A stretch of 64,000 nucleotides of DNA. Source: Leisingera sp. S132. GTDB lineage: Bacteria; Pseudomonadota; Alphaproteobacteria; Rhodobacterales; Rhodobacteraceae. The DNA lies in NCBI RefSeq assembly GCF_025144465.1, contig NZ_CP083553.1, forward strand, positions 990,001 to 1,054,000, read 5' to 3'. Made by a program: the position numbers and the translations under genes. Shown piece by piece: positions 36,941 through 46,277 of this stretch. The notes under the pieces were generated by a model. The model did no database searches, had not been told where the DNA came from, and worked only from the letters and a program-made list of their open reading frames with translations. Each line of letters begins with the position of its first letter. The first letter of the stretch is position 1.

Positions 36941-37307
36941 GCCTGACTGTAGCCTTCCGATGTGTGCGGGGCAAACACTGGGTAGCCGAAACCGGTTGAT
37001 TTTCGAGCTTTTTCGTCCTTGGGGGCGTCTCCCGTTCACTGGCAATTCTCAGCCCTCCAGGCACTGGCCTTGGGCAGCCAGACTGGCAGGAACGTGTCAC
37101 ACTGGCTATTTGCAGGCGGCAGAGAGTTGCAATCCATATGAGATGCTGTAAGGGGCCTGCGTTGCACACTGCCCGTTACTGCCTTCATGCTGACAGGTCA
37201 GCGGCCGGCGCTTCCGCAGAAGATACAAATGGAAGCCTGCGGGACGGGACTGTGGACGTATCATTGGCCAGGATCGCGGTCTGCGTGATCAGCGAGCATG
37301 GTAAAAA
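36941..37307. other. Intergenic stretch upstream of the histidine kinase
   Basis: About 370 bp with no credible gene. The left part must hold the kinase promoter. The right part merges into IS debris. Open frames on either strand are short and lack motifs. Confidence 0.5.
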
Positions 37308-37410
37308 CACCTCCATACCGCCATACTTGGACTTCAGTTCGTAGAATGTTGCCCGGATGAGCCTGAGCCTGCGGCAGACCTCCGCCGTTGGCATGCCTGT
37401 GATGTGATCC
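37308..37410 (-). pseudogene. IS3-family orfA internal fragment
   Basis: On the complement the frame reads GMPTAEVCRRLRLIRATFYELKSKYGGMEV, the central part of an IS3-group orfA (HTH and following helix). Both the N-terminal segment and everything after GGMEV are missing. The truncation point near 37410 abuts the next IS3 element, which appears to have inserted here. Confidence 0.75.
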
Positions 37411-37480
37411 CCGAAAACGCCCCCGTTTTTGATTAGAGTTATCTGCAGAGAATCCCTGGCTGGGAGAGGAGCGGAAACGC

Positions 37481-37747
37481 ATGAAGGCATCGAAGTTCAA
37501 GGACGCGCAGAAGGCGTTCATCATCAAGCAGGCAGAGGACGGCACCTCGGTGGCCGAGGTCTGCCGCAAGGCCGGGATCAGCACGGCGACATTTTTCAAC
37601 TGGAAGAAAAAATATGCTGGCCTGATGCCATCCGAGGTGAAACGGCTCAGGGAACTCGAGCCGGTGAACACGCGCCTGAAGAAGATCGTCGCGGATCTCG
37701 CGCTCGACAAGGAAATACTGCAGGACGTCATTAAGCGAAAGCTTTGA
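37481..37747 (+). CDS. IS3-family orfA (transposase HTH subunit)
   Basis: 88 residues, intact. It has an N-terminal HTH (AFIIKQAEDGTSVAEVCRKAGISTATFFNWKKKYAG) and a leucine-zipper-like C-terminus (LRELEPVNTRLKKIVADLALDKEILQDVI), as in IS407/IS3-group OrfA. It precedes an orfB that overlaps by 4 nt but is badly broken, so the element cannot move on its own. Confidence 0.88.
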   Translation: MKASKFKDAQKAFIIKQAEDGTSVAEVCRKAGISTATFFNWKKKYAGLMPSEVKRLRELEPVNTRLKKIVADLALDKEILQDVIKRKL

Positions 37748-38620
37748 GGCTTGCCCGGAAAAGGACGCTGTTCGACGGGGTGCGGGCGGATTGGCAGGTG
37801 TCGATCAGCCGGGCCTGCGAGGTGATCCAGTTCGATCCGAGAACCTATCGCTACAAATCCCGCCGGCCTGGGCAGGCCGCTTTGGAACAGCCGATACGGG
37901 AGATTTTCCAGACGCGCGTGCGCTTCGGCTACAGGCGCGTGCATGTGCTGCTGCGCCGGGAGGGCTAGGAGATCAACGCCAAGAAGACCTATCGCATATA
38001 CAAGGAGTTGTGCATGCAGCTTCGGAACAAGACACCCAAGCGCCGGGTGAAGTCCAAGCTGCGGGATGACCGCAAGGAGGCTGTCAGCCCCAATGACGTC
38101 TGGGCTATGCGTCGTCCGAAAGGCGATTGCGCATGCGCAATCTGCCGGAAGGGACTTCGTTCATGATCAGCTGGCGACAGGCCGGAAAATTCGGGTTCTG
38201 ACGGTCGTCGACACCTTCTCACGCTATGTCCCGGTGCTAGATGCTCGGTTCACATATCGCGGGGAGGAAGTGGTCGCGATGCCTGAGCAAGTATGCAAGC
38301 GCACCGGCTACCCAGCCACCATCCGTGTTGACGAGGGCAGCGAGTTCATCTCCAAAGATATGGATCTTTGGGCCTAAGCCAACGGAGTGACATTGGACTT
38401 CTCCCGTCCGGGCAAACCTACCGACAACGCCTTCATCGAGGCGTTCAATGGCCGGTTCCGGGCGGAGTGCCTGAACGCGCACTGGTTCATGAGCCTTGAA
38501 GATGCAGCCGAAAAGTTGGAGGCTTGGCGTAGAGACTACAATGAAGAACGCCCGCACGGGGCTATCGGGAACAAGGTCCCGGCAGACCTGATGAAATCAG
38601 TTCACGACACCAGCCCGTGA
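37744..38620 (+). pseudogene. IS3-family orfB (transposase), inactivated
   Basis: Homologous frame pieces run from RLARKRTLFDGVRADWQVS through RVLTVVDTFSRYVPVLDARF to EAWRRDYNEERPHGAIGNKVP. Three lesions are visible: an in-frame TAG at 37966 (probably from TGG), a 43-bp insertion at 38110-38152 that shifts the frame, and a TAA at 38375 in WA-stop-ANGV (probably from TAC). The catalytic-region motifs TVVDTFSR and NAFIEAFNGRFR remain readable. It was once a full IS407-like OrfB. Confidence 0.88.
38110..38152. repeat. 43-bp palindromic insertion inside orfB
   Basis: The orfB reading WAM|DFVHDQL is interrupted by 43 extra bases. Removing them restores the frame exactly. The centre is a perfect 18-bp palindrome, GATTGCGCATGCGCAATC (38125-38142), and the flanks (CCGAAAGGC on the left, GCCGGAAGG on the right) are imperfectly complementary. 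It looks like a small mobile palindromic repeat. No second copy was noticed in this window. Confidence 0.7.
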
Positions 38621-38716
38621 ACCTGATGGAACCGCGGAAATTCTAACAACGGCCGAGGGCACGTTGGGTAGCAACTCAGTTGGAGAACAGGCTAACCTCA
38701 AAGGGAGGACATTTCA

Positions 38717-38860
38717 GGAGAATACGTCAGTGAGGCTCAGATCCTGATCGAAAAACGAAGGAAGCACTACAACACCAAGAGACCCCACAGTGCATTGAGC
38801 TATCGCCCGCCGGTCCCGGAAATCATCATCCGGATCGAACAGAGGCCGATCATGCACTAA
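38717..38860 (+). pseudogene. IS3-type orfB, C-terminal fragment
   Basis: A 47-codon piece beginning GEYVSEAQILIEKRRKHYNTKR and continuing PHSALSYRPPVPEI, the C-terminal end of another IS3/IS481-like transposase, with its own TAA at 38858. The upstream part of the gene is missing. It differs from the orfB at 37744, so a second element is involved. Confidence 0.8.
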
Positions 38861-38957
38861 CAATCAGCTTGGACCAGACAGATGAGGCTGCCCACTGGGA
38901 CGAGGCCATACTAGCCGGAAGACGATACGGCCATTTAATTTTGTGCGGGCACAAGAT

Positions 38958-39830
38958 TTACAACAGTTCATTAGTAAACCTTCGCAGCCCTGGTATGTCC
39001 TGAGAGGCGGAAAGGGTGATCAGCCTTATCGGCCAACTCAAGTCTGAAGCCAGAAAAACTGCTGTGACATTGGCATGATTGGCAGCAGCCAATATGTCCC
39101 AGTCAACAATGGCCCGGCCTGCCCCCTGCGCGACCATGCCTGCAAGTGCGGTTTGCGTTTGACCTTCAGCGCGGATCTGAAACGCCACTCCTTCCCGGTC
39201 GAACATATTTTCGACAGCGCGGCGGAAGGGGCTGAATGGAGGCAGCATGATTTGAGGTGATTCTGCAAGTTCCGCAGCTGAGATTGCCTGGATGCCGGCC
39301 AGCGGATCCCCCGGCGGCAGAACGGCGACAGGATGCATGTCAGCCAGTCTGGTGCAGGTCAGGTTGGGATCTCCAGGATCTGACGAAACAACAGCGCAAT
39401 CGGCGCGGCCTTCGCGCAGCGCGGCCAGCCCGGCGCGTTCATTCAGAACATCCACGTCTATCCGCAGGGCAGGAAACTCCGTCATGAGCTTTCCGGCGGC
39501 AACAGCAACCCGTGTGTCGGCCACGGCGGGCACCGTTGCGACGCGAAGGTGGCCGCCCGTACCCGAGGCGATCAGCGAGGCGGTTTCACGGATTCTCTCC
39601 AAGCCCTGATAATGCTTCTGAACGGCCTGCTGCAGGCTGTGCGCGGCCGCCGTAGGTTCGAATTTGCGGCCTGACCGGTCAAACAGCGTCACGCCCATTT
39701 CGGTTTCAAGTTCGGCCACAACCCTGCTGATCGCGGGTTGCGAAATATGCAAGGCGTCCGCGGCCTTGCGGGTGGAGCGATGGCGGTAGGCCATCTGGAA
39801 AAGTTCGATCTGGCGGGCAGTGATACGCAT
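38958..39830 (-). CDS. cuyR: LysR-family regulator of the cysteate cluster
   Basis: 290 residues from ATG 39830 (MRITARQIELFQMAYRHRST); an ATG five codons earlier is possible. The N-terminal winged HTH contains STRKAADALHISQPAISRVVAELE. The effector domain (from about residue 90) is of the usual LysR length. It is divergent from a TauE-type exporter and cuyA, the same arrangement described for the L-cysteate genes of Ruegeria pomeroyi. It is expected to control those genes in response to cysteate or a related sulfonate. Confidence 0.82.
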   Translation of the reverse strand: MRITARQIELFQMAYRHRSTRKAADALHISQPAISRVVAELETEMGVTLFDRSGRKFEPTAAAHSLQQAVQKHYQGLERIRETASLIASGTGGHLRVATVPAVADTRVAVAAGKLMTEFPALRIDVDVLNERAGLAALREGRADCAVVSSDPGDPNLTCTRLADMHPVAVLPPGDPLAGIQAISAAELAESPQIMLPPFSPFRRAVENMFDREGVAFQIRAEGQTQTALAGMVAQGAGRAIVDWDILAAANHANVTAVFLASDLSWPIRLITLSASQDIPGLRRFTNELL

Positions 39831-39933
39831 ACGAAATGATAACATTTGAGTATCAAAAAATTCAACAAGATGATTTTTAATGCCGAGAGGACAGCGTTAG
39901 GTTCCGAGTCACAACCTGCAAAAGGAAACTGCT

Positions 39934-40662
39934 GTGCCCGCCGATTTCTCTCTATTGCTGCTTGCCATCACTGCTGGCGCCGGGCTCCAGGCGGGCGTCG
40001 GGGTCGGCTTCAGCATCGTGGTTGCTCCAGTGATGATGGTCCTGCTGGGAACCGCCACGGCTGTTCCGGTGCTGCTTATGCTGAACACGGTGGTCTCGGT
40101 TCTGGCGACCGACCGCCAGGCTTGGCTGCGGGACAAATCCCTGGTCCGGAATGCCGTGTCCGGATGCCTCGCGGGAATCGTGCTGGGGCTGCTGATCTAT
40201 CCCTTGTTGTCAGAGCGCACGGTCCTGTCGCTCACCGCGGTGCTGCTCCTGATCGGTGTTGTTTCGTCGCTGATACCGCAGAGCAAAACTGTAGGCCGGC
40301 AAGGGTTCCGCGCAATCTCGGGCCTGTCGGGATTGGCCACGGTTTGGGCTGCGACTCCCGGACCGCTGATGGTTCTTGGCCTCTTGGCAATCGGGCGGAG
40401 CGCCGGGGAAGCGCGCAAGCTGGTGCAGCCGGTGGCGCTGGTTGCCTATGGCTCGGCCTTTGCCCTGCATAGCTTGTCGGACTGGGCAGCTTTCGCCCGC
40501 GCTCCCTGGCTTTGGCAGTTCACGGCAGCGACCATTCTCGGCAGCCTGCTGGGCCGCCTGACCGGCCCGCATCTGCCGCAAGCCGCAATTTCGCTCGCAA
40601 TCCGAGTGATCTCCATTTTCGCCTGTGCCGCCCTGTTCCGGCGCGCCTATCTGATCGGATGA
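39934..40662 (+). CDS. cuyZ: TauE/SafE-family sulfite exporter
   Basis: 242 residues from GTG 39934, with AAAGGA upstream. About eight hydrophobic segments and the internal duplication with GxGxG-rich turns (ITAGAGLQAGVGVGFSIVVAPVMMVLLG) fit the TauE/SafE family of inner-membrane anion exporters. Beside cuyA it would export sulfite released from cysteate. Its stop lies 8 nt before the cuyA start, so they are co-transcribed. Confidence 0.85.
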   Translation: MPADFSLLLLAITAGAGLQAGVGVGFSIVVAPVMMVLLGTATAVPVLLMLNTVVSVLATDRQAWLRDKSLVRNAVSGCLAGIVLGLLIYPLLSERTVLSLTAVLLLIGVVSSLIPQSKTVGRQGFRAISGLSGLATVWAATPGPLMVLGLLAIGRSAGEARKLVQPVALVAYGSAFALHSLSDWAAFARAPWLWQFTAATILGSLLGRLTGPHLPQAAISLAIRVISIFACAALFRRAYLIG

Positions 40663-40668
40663 GAAGAC

Positions 40669-41691
40669 ATGACAGACCCGATGAACATTGATGCGAAACT
40701 TGCAGAGTTCCCGCGTACCAGGCTGATGAGCAGTGCAACGCCGGTTGAGCGGCTCGACCGCCTGTCGCACCGTCTTGGGATCGACCTGTGGATCAAGCGG
40801 GATGACCTCACAAGCCTCAGCTTTGGCGGTAACAAGACCCGCCAGCTGGAGTTCTATTTCGGTGAAGCGCGGCAGCAGGGTGCAGATACCATTCTGATTA
40901 CCGGCGCGGTGCAATCGAACTTTGTCCGCTCCGCGGCTGCCGCGGCGGCAAAGCTGGGCATGCAGTCGGTTTTGCAGCTGGAGGAGCGCGTGCCGGGTAT
41001 GGGCGAGCATTATTACCGCTCCGGCAACGTGCTGCTGGCTCAGCTGCTGGGCGCCGAGCATATGAGCTATCCCGTGGGAGAGGATGAAGCCGGAGCCGAC
41101 AATGCGCTGCACGAACGTGCGGATCAGCTGAGGGCGGAAGGGCGCACGCCCTATGTGATCCACCTTGGGATTAATCACCCGCCGCTTGGTGCACTGGGGT
41201 ATGTGCCCGGCGGGGCGGAGCTGAATGAACAGATCGGAGATTTCGATGCGGCCGTGGTTCCGTCGGGCAGCGGTTCGACGCATGGCGGTTTCCTGACCGG
41301 CCTGCGGCTGTCAGGGCAAACGGCGCCGGTCTATGGCATTTGCGTGCGCCGCGATCGGGATCAGCAGCATGCACGGATGCAGAAAGTGCTCGGCAAGCTG
41401 GCGGACCTGATGCAGTTCGACCCGGCGCTGGTTATGAACGGCATCAACGTTTGGGACGGCGCGCTGGCGCCGGGCTATGGCCAAGTTGGCAGCAGCACCC
41501 GCGAGGCCCTGACCCTGATGGCCCGCACCGAGGGCATCTTCCTGGATCCGGTTTACACCGCCAAGACCTTTGCCGGGCTTCTGGGCCTGCTCGCGGAGGG
41601 GGTGATCCACAAAGGGCAAAAGGTCGTCGTGCTGCACACCGGCGGGCAGCCGGCTCTGTTTGGCTACCAGGAGGAGCTGCAACCAAACTGA
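40669..41691 (+). CDS. cuyA: L-cysteate sulfo-lyase
   Basis: 340 residues. It is a fold-type II PLP enzyme of the D-cysteine desulfhydrase/ACC-deaminase family, with the PLP lysine K56 in SFGGNKTRQLEF. It also has GAVQSNFVRSAAAAAAKLG and the phosphate-binding region PSGSGSTHGG. CuyA converts L-cysteate to pyruvate, sulfite and ammonium. The sequence alone cannot exclude D-cysteine desulfhydrase, but the flanking LysR and sulfite exporter genes match the known cuyRZA organisation. Cytoplasmic. Confidence 0.85.
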   Translation: MTDPMNIDAKLAEFPRTRLMSSATPVERLDRLSHRLGIDLWIKRDDLTSLSFGGNKTRQLEFYFGEARQQGADTILITGAVQSNFVRSAAAAAAKLGMQSVLQLEERVPGMGEHYYRSGNVLLAQLLGAEHMSYPVGEDEAGADNALHERADQLRAEGRTPYVIHLGINHPPLGALGYVPGGAELNEQIGDFDAAVVPSGSGSTHGGFLTGLRLSGQTAPVYGICVRRDRDQQHARMQKVLGKLADLMQFDPALVMNGINVWDGALAPGYGQVGSSTREALTLMARTEGIFLDPVYTAKTFAGLLGLLAEGVIHKGQKVVVLHTGGQPALFGYQEELQPN

Positions 41692-41832
41692 CACAACAGG
41701 AACCTGCGGCCTGCAGTTGAATGAAGCGCACTCGGGCGAACCGCCAGAGTGCGGCGGGTTCGTTTGGCAATTTGGCGCTGAGAAATGGAGCGCAGCACAT
41801 CTAAGGAAATCATTCTCAAAGGGAGGAAAACG

Positions 41833-42795
41833 ATGAGAAAGAACCTGATCCTTGCAACCGCAATGACCGTGGCGATTGGCGCTGCGGCGGCACAGGCTGA
41901 ACAATTTGTGACCATCGGCACTGGCGGCGTTACCGAGGTTTATTACCCCACCGGCGGCTCGATTTGCCGCCTGATGAACAAGAACCGGAAGGAAACCGGC
42001 GTTCGTTGCACCGTCGAATCCACCGGTGGTTCTGTCTACAACATCAACACCATCCGCGAAGGTGAGCTGGAATTCGGCGTTGCCCAGTCAGACTGGCAGT
42101 TCCACGCGCTGCAGGGCACGTCAAAGTTTGAAGAGGCTGGTCCATTCGAGGATCTGAGGGCGGTGTTCTCGGTTCATGCCGAGCCGTTCAACGTGATGGT
42201 GCGGGCTGATGCAGGCATCGAACATTTTGACGACTTGGCAGGCAAGCGCGTCAACATCGGCAACCCCGGTTCCGGCCAGCGCGGTACCATGGAAGTGCTG
42301 ATGGAGGCAAAGGGATGGACCAAGAACACTTTTGCCCTGGCGTCCGAGCTGAAGTCGGCGGAGCAGTCTGCGGCGCTGTGCGACAACCAGATCGATGCCT
42401 TCATCATCACCGCAGGCCACCCCTCCGGCAATCTGACTGAAGCAGCAACCACCTGCGATGCCAAACTGGTGCCGGTGACCGGCGAGGCTGTAGACGGGCT
42501 GATTAGCGACAATGCCTACTACCGCTCTGCCACCATCCCCGGCGGGATGTACCGCGGCACTGACGGTGACGTTGCCACCTTCGGTGTCGGCGCAACGCTG
42601 GTGACGTCCGCCGACGTTCCGGATGAAGCTGTTTATGCGCTGGTCTCGTCAATCTTCAACAACTTCGATGACTTCCGGAAGTTCCACCCGGCTTTTGCCA
42701 GCCTGACCAAAGAGGAAATGGTGTCGGCTGGCCTTTCCGCGCCGATCCACCCCGGTGCCCTGAAGTACTACCGCGAGCAGGGCTTGCTTGAGTGA
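41833..42795 (+). CDS. TAXI-family TRAP transporter substrate-binding protein
   Basis: 320 residues from ATG 41833, preceded by GGGAGGAAAACG. The signal peptide is MRKNLILATAMTVAIGAAAAQA. The mature start FVTIGTGGVTEVYYPTGGSICRLMNK and the later GSVYNINTIREGELEFGVAQSD are TAXI hallmarks. Following cuyA, it may bind cysteate or another organosulfonate. Its cognate fused permease gene (42862) is a pseudogene, so transport would need a permease from elsewhere. Confidence 0.9.
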   Translation: MRKNLILATAMTVAIGAAAAQAEQFVTIGTGGVTEVYYPTGGSICRLMNKNRKETGVRCTVESTGGSVYNINTIREGELEFGVAQSDWQFHALQGTSKFEEAGPFEDLRAVFSVHAEPFNVMVRADAGIEHFDDLAGKRVNIGNPGSGQRGTMEVLMEAKGWTKNTFALASELKSAEQSAALCDNQIDAFIITAGHPSGNLTEAATTCDAKLVPVTGEAVDGLISDNAYYRSATIPGGMYRGTDGDVATFGVGATLVTSADVPDEAVYALVSSIFNNFDDFRKFHPAFASLTKEEMVSAGLSAPIHPGALKYYREQGLLE

Positions 42796-42861
42796 CACGT
42801 CCGCCGGAGGCAGCCAGCTGCCTCCGGCTTTGCAATGCGGGACAGTTGAAGGGAACCGAGG

Positions 42862-44428
42862 ATGCTGGTTCCGGAAAACAACATGCCGACCCTAGGCAGC
42901 CGGGTTGTCAGCTTCGGCATGACTATCGCCGGAATGGCCGTGTTCTTTGCGGGGTTTGCGCTGCTTTGCTATGGCGTCCAGTTCCCTGTTTCCTAGATCG
43001 TTGCTCTGATGCCTCAGGGCTCGACGATCGCTCTGGCCGCGCTGCTGCTGGCCTATGCCGCCTTGCTTTTCGTTGCTTCGCGCGTGGACGACCTGGAGCC
43101 GGACGATCCCAATGCCCGTGAGGTCGAATTGCCGGTTGTCTCCGAGATTTACCTGTCCGGCCTTTACTATCTTCTGTCGATCATCGTGCTGGTCAATTTC
43201 CTGATGATTGAGCAAAAATCGCCGGGACTGTCAGCCTTCTGGGCTTCGATGCTGCTGATGGTGATCCTGTTGATTCAACGGCCGCTGAAGGCGTTCTTCC
43301 GGAGGTAGGGCAATTTTTTCAAGGGATTCCGGGACGGGCTGGCGGGTCTGACCGGAGGGTTGATCGGCGGTGCCCGCAACATGATCGGCATCGGGCATGT
43401 GACTGCGATGGCAGGGGTGATTGTGGGCACGGTCACATTGACCGGCGTCGGACAGGTAATGGCCGATCTGGTGGAGTTCCTTTCTGGCGGCAATCTTGTT
43501 TTGATGCTGGTTTTGGTTGGCTTCCTCAGCCTGGTTCTGGGCATGGGGCTGCCGACAACTGCGAATTACATCGTCGTCAGTTCTCCGATAGCCGGGGTGG
43601 TGGTTGAGCTTGGCGCCCAAAGCAGCCTGATCGTGCCGCTGGTCGCCGTACATCTGTTTGTCTTTTACTTCGGCATCATGGCCGATGTTACACCGCCGGT
43701 TGGTCTCGCAAGTTTCGCAGCCGCGGCGGTGTCAGGCGGCGACGCCATCCGCACCGGGTTCACCGCTTTCTTTTACAGCCTGCGCATGGTTGCCCTGCCG
43801 TTTGTCTTCATCTTCAACACTGACTTTTTACTGATTGATGTGGGCTGGATCGGCGGCATCACAACATTTGCCGTTGCCTCCGCCGGGATCCTTGTCTTTA
43901 CCGTCGGCACAATGGGCTGGTTCGTAACCCGCTCGCGTTTTTTTGAAAGCGTGGCGCTGGTGCTTGTCGCCTTTGCGCTGTTCCGCCCGGATTTCTTCAT
44001 GGACCGGATCCAGCCGCCATTTGCCACGCTGCCGCCTGTCCAGCTGGCGCAGACGCTGGAGGCTGCGGCGCCAGGCGACGAGCTGAGGCTGACCGTTTCC
44101 GGGCCGGACTTTGGTACCGGCGAGACCAAGCAGACAACACTGGTCCTGCCAGCCACCGATGGCAGCGGTGTGGATCAGATTGCTGCGGCAGGGCTATGGC
44201 TGGCCCAAGGAGGCAGGAAGGTGCGTGTGGAAGAACCGATGTTCGGAACCCGGTTTTCCGAAGTGCTGCAAGGGTTCGACTTTTACGCTGCTGAACCTGT
44301 TGGTCTTGGTCTTGGTCTTGGCACCGGCCGGACAGCTGCCAAAGGAGCTGGTCTACATTCCGGCATTGGCAGTGCTTGGCCTGATAATCATCTTGCAGCG
44401 CCGCCGTCTGGCAAGGAAAAGCGGGTAG
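42862..44428 (+). pseudogene. TRAP transporter fused permease (4TM/12TM), decayed
   Basis: The frame starts with ATG 42862 and continues past in-frame TAG stops at 42994 and 43306; a shift near 44290-44330 moves it to the frame ending at 44428 (VYIPALAVLGLIIILQRRR). Conserved DctM-like text is readable, for example GGARNMIGIGHVTAMAGVIVG, LGMGLPTTANYIVVSSP and GIMADVTPPVGLASFAAAAVSGGD. At about 520 residues it is well below the size of complete fused permeases, and a large part of the first half is missing. Four lesions of different kinds make it a pseudogene, not a case of readthrough. Confidence 0.88.
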
Positions 44429-44525
44429 AAGGGGTGCCAGGCGTTCGGTTTCGGAGCATGCCGCTGTCAGACAGCCCGCAGCCAAGCTCCTATGTCTGAA
44501 TGGCTCCGCAGATCCGGCGACAGGG

Positions 44526-45485
44526 CTAACTCCGGGCTTCGGTGAGAAAACTGACGAGAAGTTTGATCAGCCCATGTTTCGGTGCGTTCGGCGGCCATTG
44601 TGCGAACACGATTGCCGGGGCAAGCTGCCAATCCGGAACAACGTAACGGATGTGCCCTGCGGCAGCGTCGTCCTGAGCAAGAAATTCCGGGACGATCGCA
44701 AGCCCGGCGCCTGCTCGCGCCAGGCTATAGAGTGCATGCGCGTCGTTGCAGATCAATTGGGCCGGCTTGCGATGCACGGCCTGTTGCTTGCTGTTCTTTT
44801 GGAAACGCACCGGTATGCTCTGCACTGGCGCCAGTTCGATCCACGGCCAATTGCGCAGGTCCTTGGGCTCCCGGACAGGCGTTTGCAGTGCAATGAAGCC
44901 GGGCGCCGCCACTAGGGAGCGGGGCACCTCGAACAGTTTCCGGGTGTCGGGCGAGGGTTTGAAATGGAGCCCCATCCGGATCGCGGCATCGAATCCGTCC
45001 CCCACCAGCTCCTTGCGGCTGTCGGTGAAATCAAGCGTGATGCGTAGGCGTGGATAGCGCGCTGAGAAATGCGCCATCATTTCCGTGAAAGGCGATTGGG
45101 ACAGGACCGAAGGCGCGGTGATCCGCAACTCCCCGCTGGGTTCGCTCGCCGAGGCCGTGAGGTCGAGCAAATCGCTTTCGACGGCGTCCAGCATGTTGCG
45201 TGCCGCAGATAGCAGCCGTTCCTCTTCTCGTGTCAGGGTAAGCTTGCGTGTCGCGCGGTAGAGCAGGGCGACACCGAGGTGGTCTTCGAGCTGAGAAATG
45301 TGGTGGCTGACCACCGAGGGAGACAGGCGAAGCTCATTCGCGGCGCCGCGAAAGGAGTCGTGGTCAATGGTCTTGGCGAAGATGGCGATCTGGCGGAGGT
45401 GGTCGATTATTGCATCATCTGATCGAATAGATTTATCTAACAGTACTAACAGTACAAAACTATGCCTCATTTGGGCTTTGTCCAC
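44526..45485 (-). CDS. LysR-family transcriptional regulator
   Basis: 319 residues. The winged HTH near residues 28-85 contains DSFRGAANELRLSPSVVSHHISQLEDHLG. The effector domain has the typical SGELRITAPSVLSQSPF hinge. The start may be a few codons later, since the first 25 residues precede the usual LysR beginning. It is divergent from the exported SnoaL-like gene across about 60 bp, which suggests that gene as a target. Confidence 0.88.
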   Translation of the reverse strand: MDKAQMRHSFVLLVLLDKSIRSDDAIIDHLRQIAIFAKTIDHDSFRGAANELRLSPSVVSHHISQLEDHLGVALLYRATRKLTLTREEERLLSAARNMLDAVESDLLDLTASASEPSGELRITAPSVLSQSPFTEMMAHFSARYPRLRITLDFTDSRKELVGDGFDAAIRMGLHFKPSPDTRKLFEVPRSLVAAPGFIALQTPVREPKDLRNWPWIELAPVQSIPVRFQKNSKQQAVHRKPAQLICNDAHALYSLARAGAGLAIVPEFLAQDDAAAGHIRYVVPDWQLAPAIVFAQWPPNAPKHGLIKLLVSFLTEARS

Positions 45486-45548
45486 ACTGCCTTCGACGGG
45501 CGCGTACAGCCAGCCCTGTCAGACAGCTGAAAGTTTGGAGTGTACCCG

Positions 45549-46028
45549 ATGAGCTGTCTCAAGAAATTCGCAGCCGGCCTGTTCATGGCTCTTGCCACCA
45601 ATGCGACCGTTGCAGCCGCTGACGACCAGGAAACTGTGCAGATCTTCTACGATTTGCTCAACAACCCAGGATCCGAACCCCACACGGCGGCCTTTCTGGA
45701 AGCCACTGCCGAAGGCTGGGTCAGCACCGGAGATTATTCCGTCAAGACCAAGTCCCGGGACGCTTTCGTCGGTCAAATGGGCGGGTTTGCCAAGTTAATC
45801 CCCGATCTCGAATGGACAGTGCAGGATATGTACCAGGACGGCGATACTGTGGTCGTCCGCAGCCGCGCCATAGGCACACCTGCCGGCCCCCTGTTCGGCG
45901 TTGATGGCGAAGGCCGCGGCTTTGATATCCTGACGATCGACATTCACAAGCTTGAGGGTTGTGTGATCGTGCAGTCTTACCACGTCGAGGACCGGGCCGG
46001 CGCGATGCGGCAGTTTTCCAGTAAATAA
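45549..46028 (+). CDS. Exported SnoaL-like (ester cyclase-type) protein
   Basis: 159 residues from ATG 45549; a GTG three codons upstream is possible. The signal peptide is MSCLKKFAAGLFMALATNATVAAA. The remainder (ETVQIFYDLLNNPGSEPHTAAFLEATAEGWVSTGDYS... DLEWTVQDMYQDGDTVVVRSRAIGT) fits the NTF2-like SnoaL/ester-cyclase fold. The substrate is unknown and this fold is often non-catalytic. It is probably controlled by the divergent LysR protein. Confidence 0.8.
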   Translation: MSCLKKFAAGLFMALATNATVAAADDQETVQIFYDLLNNPGSEPHTAAFLEATAEGWVSTGDYSVKTKSRDAFVGQMGGFAKLIPDLEWTVQDMYQDGDTVVVRSRAIGTPAGPLFGVDGEGRGFDILTIDIHKLEGCVIVQSYHVEDRAGAMRQFSSK

Positions 46029-46213
46029 TTCCTGCTTGTGCGCTGCTGCACGGGCACTTGCGGCAGCACTTTGAAACCTGGAGCGGCAGCTCAACCTTGG
46101 CCATGTGTGTGGGAACTCGCTGTGCCATCGTGATCTCAGCTTCTTGTGAGAGCTTTCCCTGAAAGGCTATCTTGCTGCAAGCGTTGCGACGTTAACAAGC
46201 CGCAGAAAACAGT

Positions 46214-46237
46214 GTCCAAATCCTACTCCCGCAACCA
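46214..46237 (+). other. tRNA 3'-end remnant, possible attachment site
   Basis: These 24 nt match the last 24 nt of the tRNA-fMet gene (1931-1954) at 22 positions, including the T-loop, the acceptor 3' strand TCCCGCA and the CCA end. Upstream bases do not pair as a T-stem or any tRNA arm, so this is only the 3' end. It is in the same orientation as the intact tRNA. It is typical of the displaced half-site left when an element integrates into a tRNA 3' end. Confidence 0.7.
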
Positions 46238-46251
46238 CCGTTTCCGGCCAA

Positions 46252-46277
46252 GCCTCCGCCAACAGCGGGGGCCTTTT
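46252..46277 (+). terminator. Rho-independent terminator after the tRNA remnant
   Basis: Stem GCCTCCGC (46252-46259), loop CAACA, and GCGGGGGC (46265-46272), one G-T pair, then CTTTTG and a second CTTTTG. It lies 14 nt after the tRNA-like CCA end, the expected position for a tRNA or rRNA operon terminator. The intact operon at the left of the window lacks one. Confidence 0.8.

Noticed and set aside
42862-44428. Programmed readthrough of the two TAG codons in the TRAP permease
   Set aside because: A frameshift and a large deletion accompany the stops, which points to decay.
46214-46237. A second complete tRNA gene
   Set aside because: Only the 3' end is present; upstream bases do not form a T-stem, anticodon arm or D-arm.
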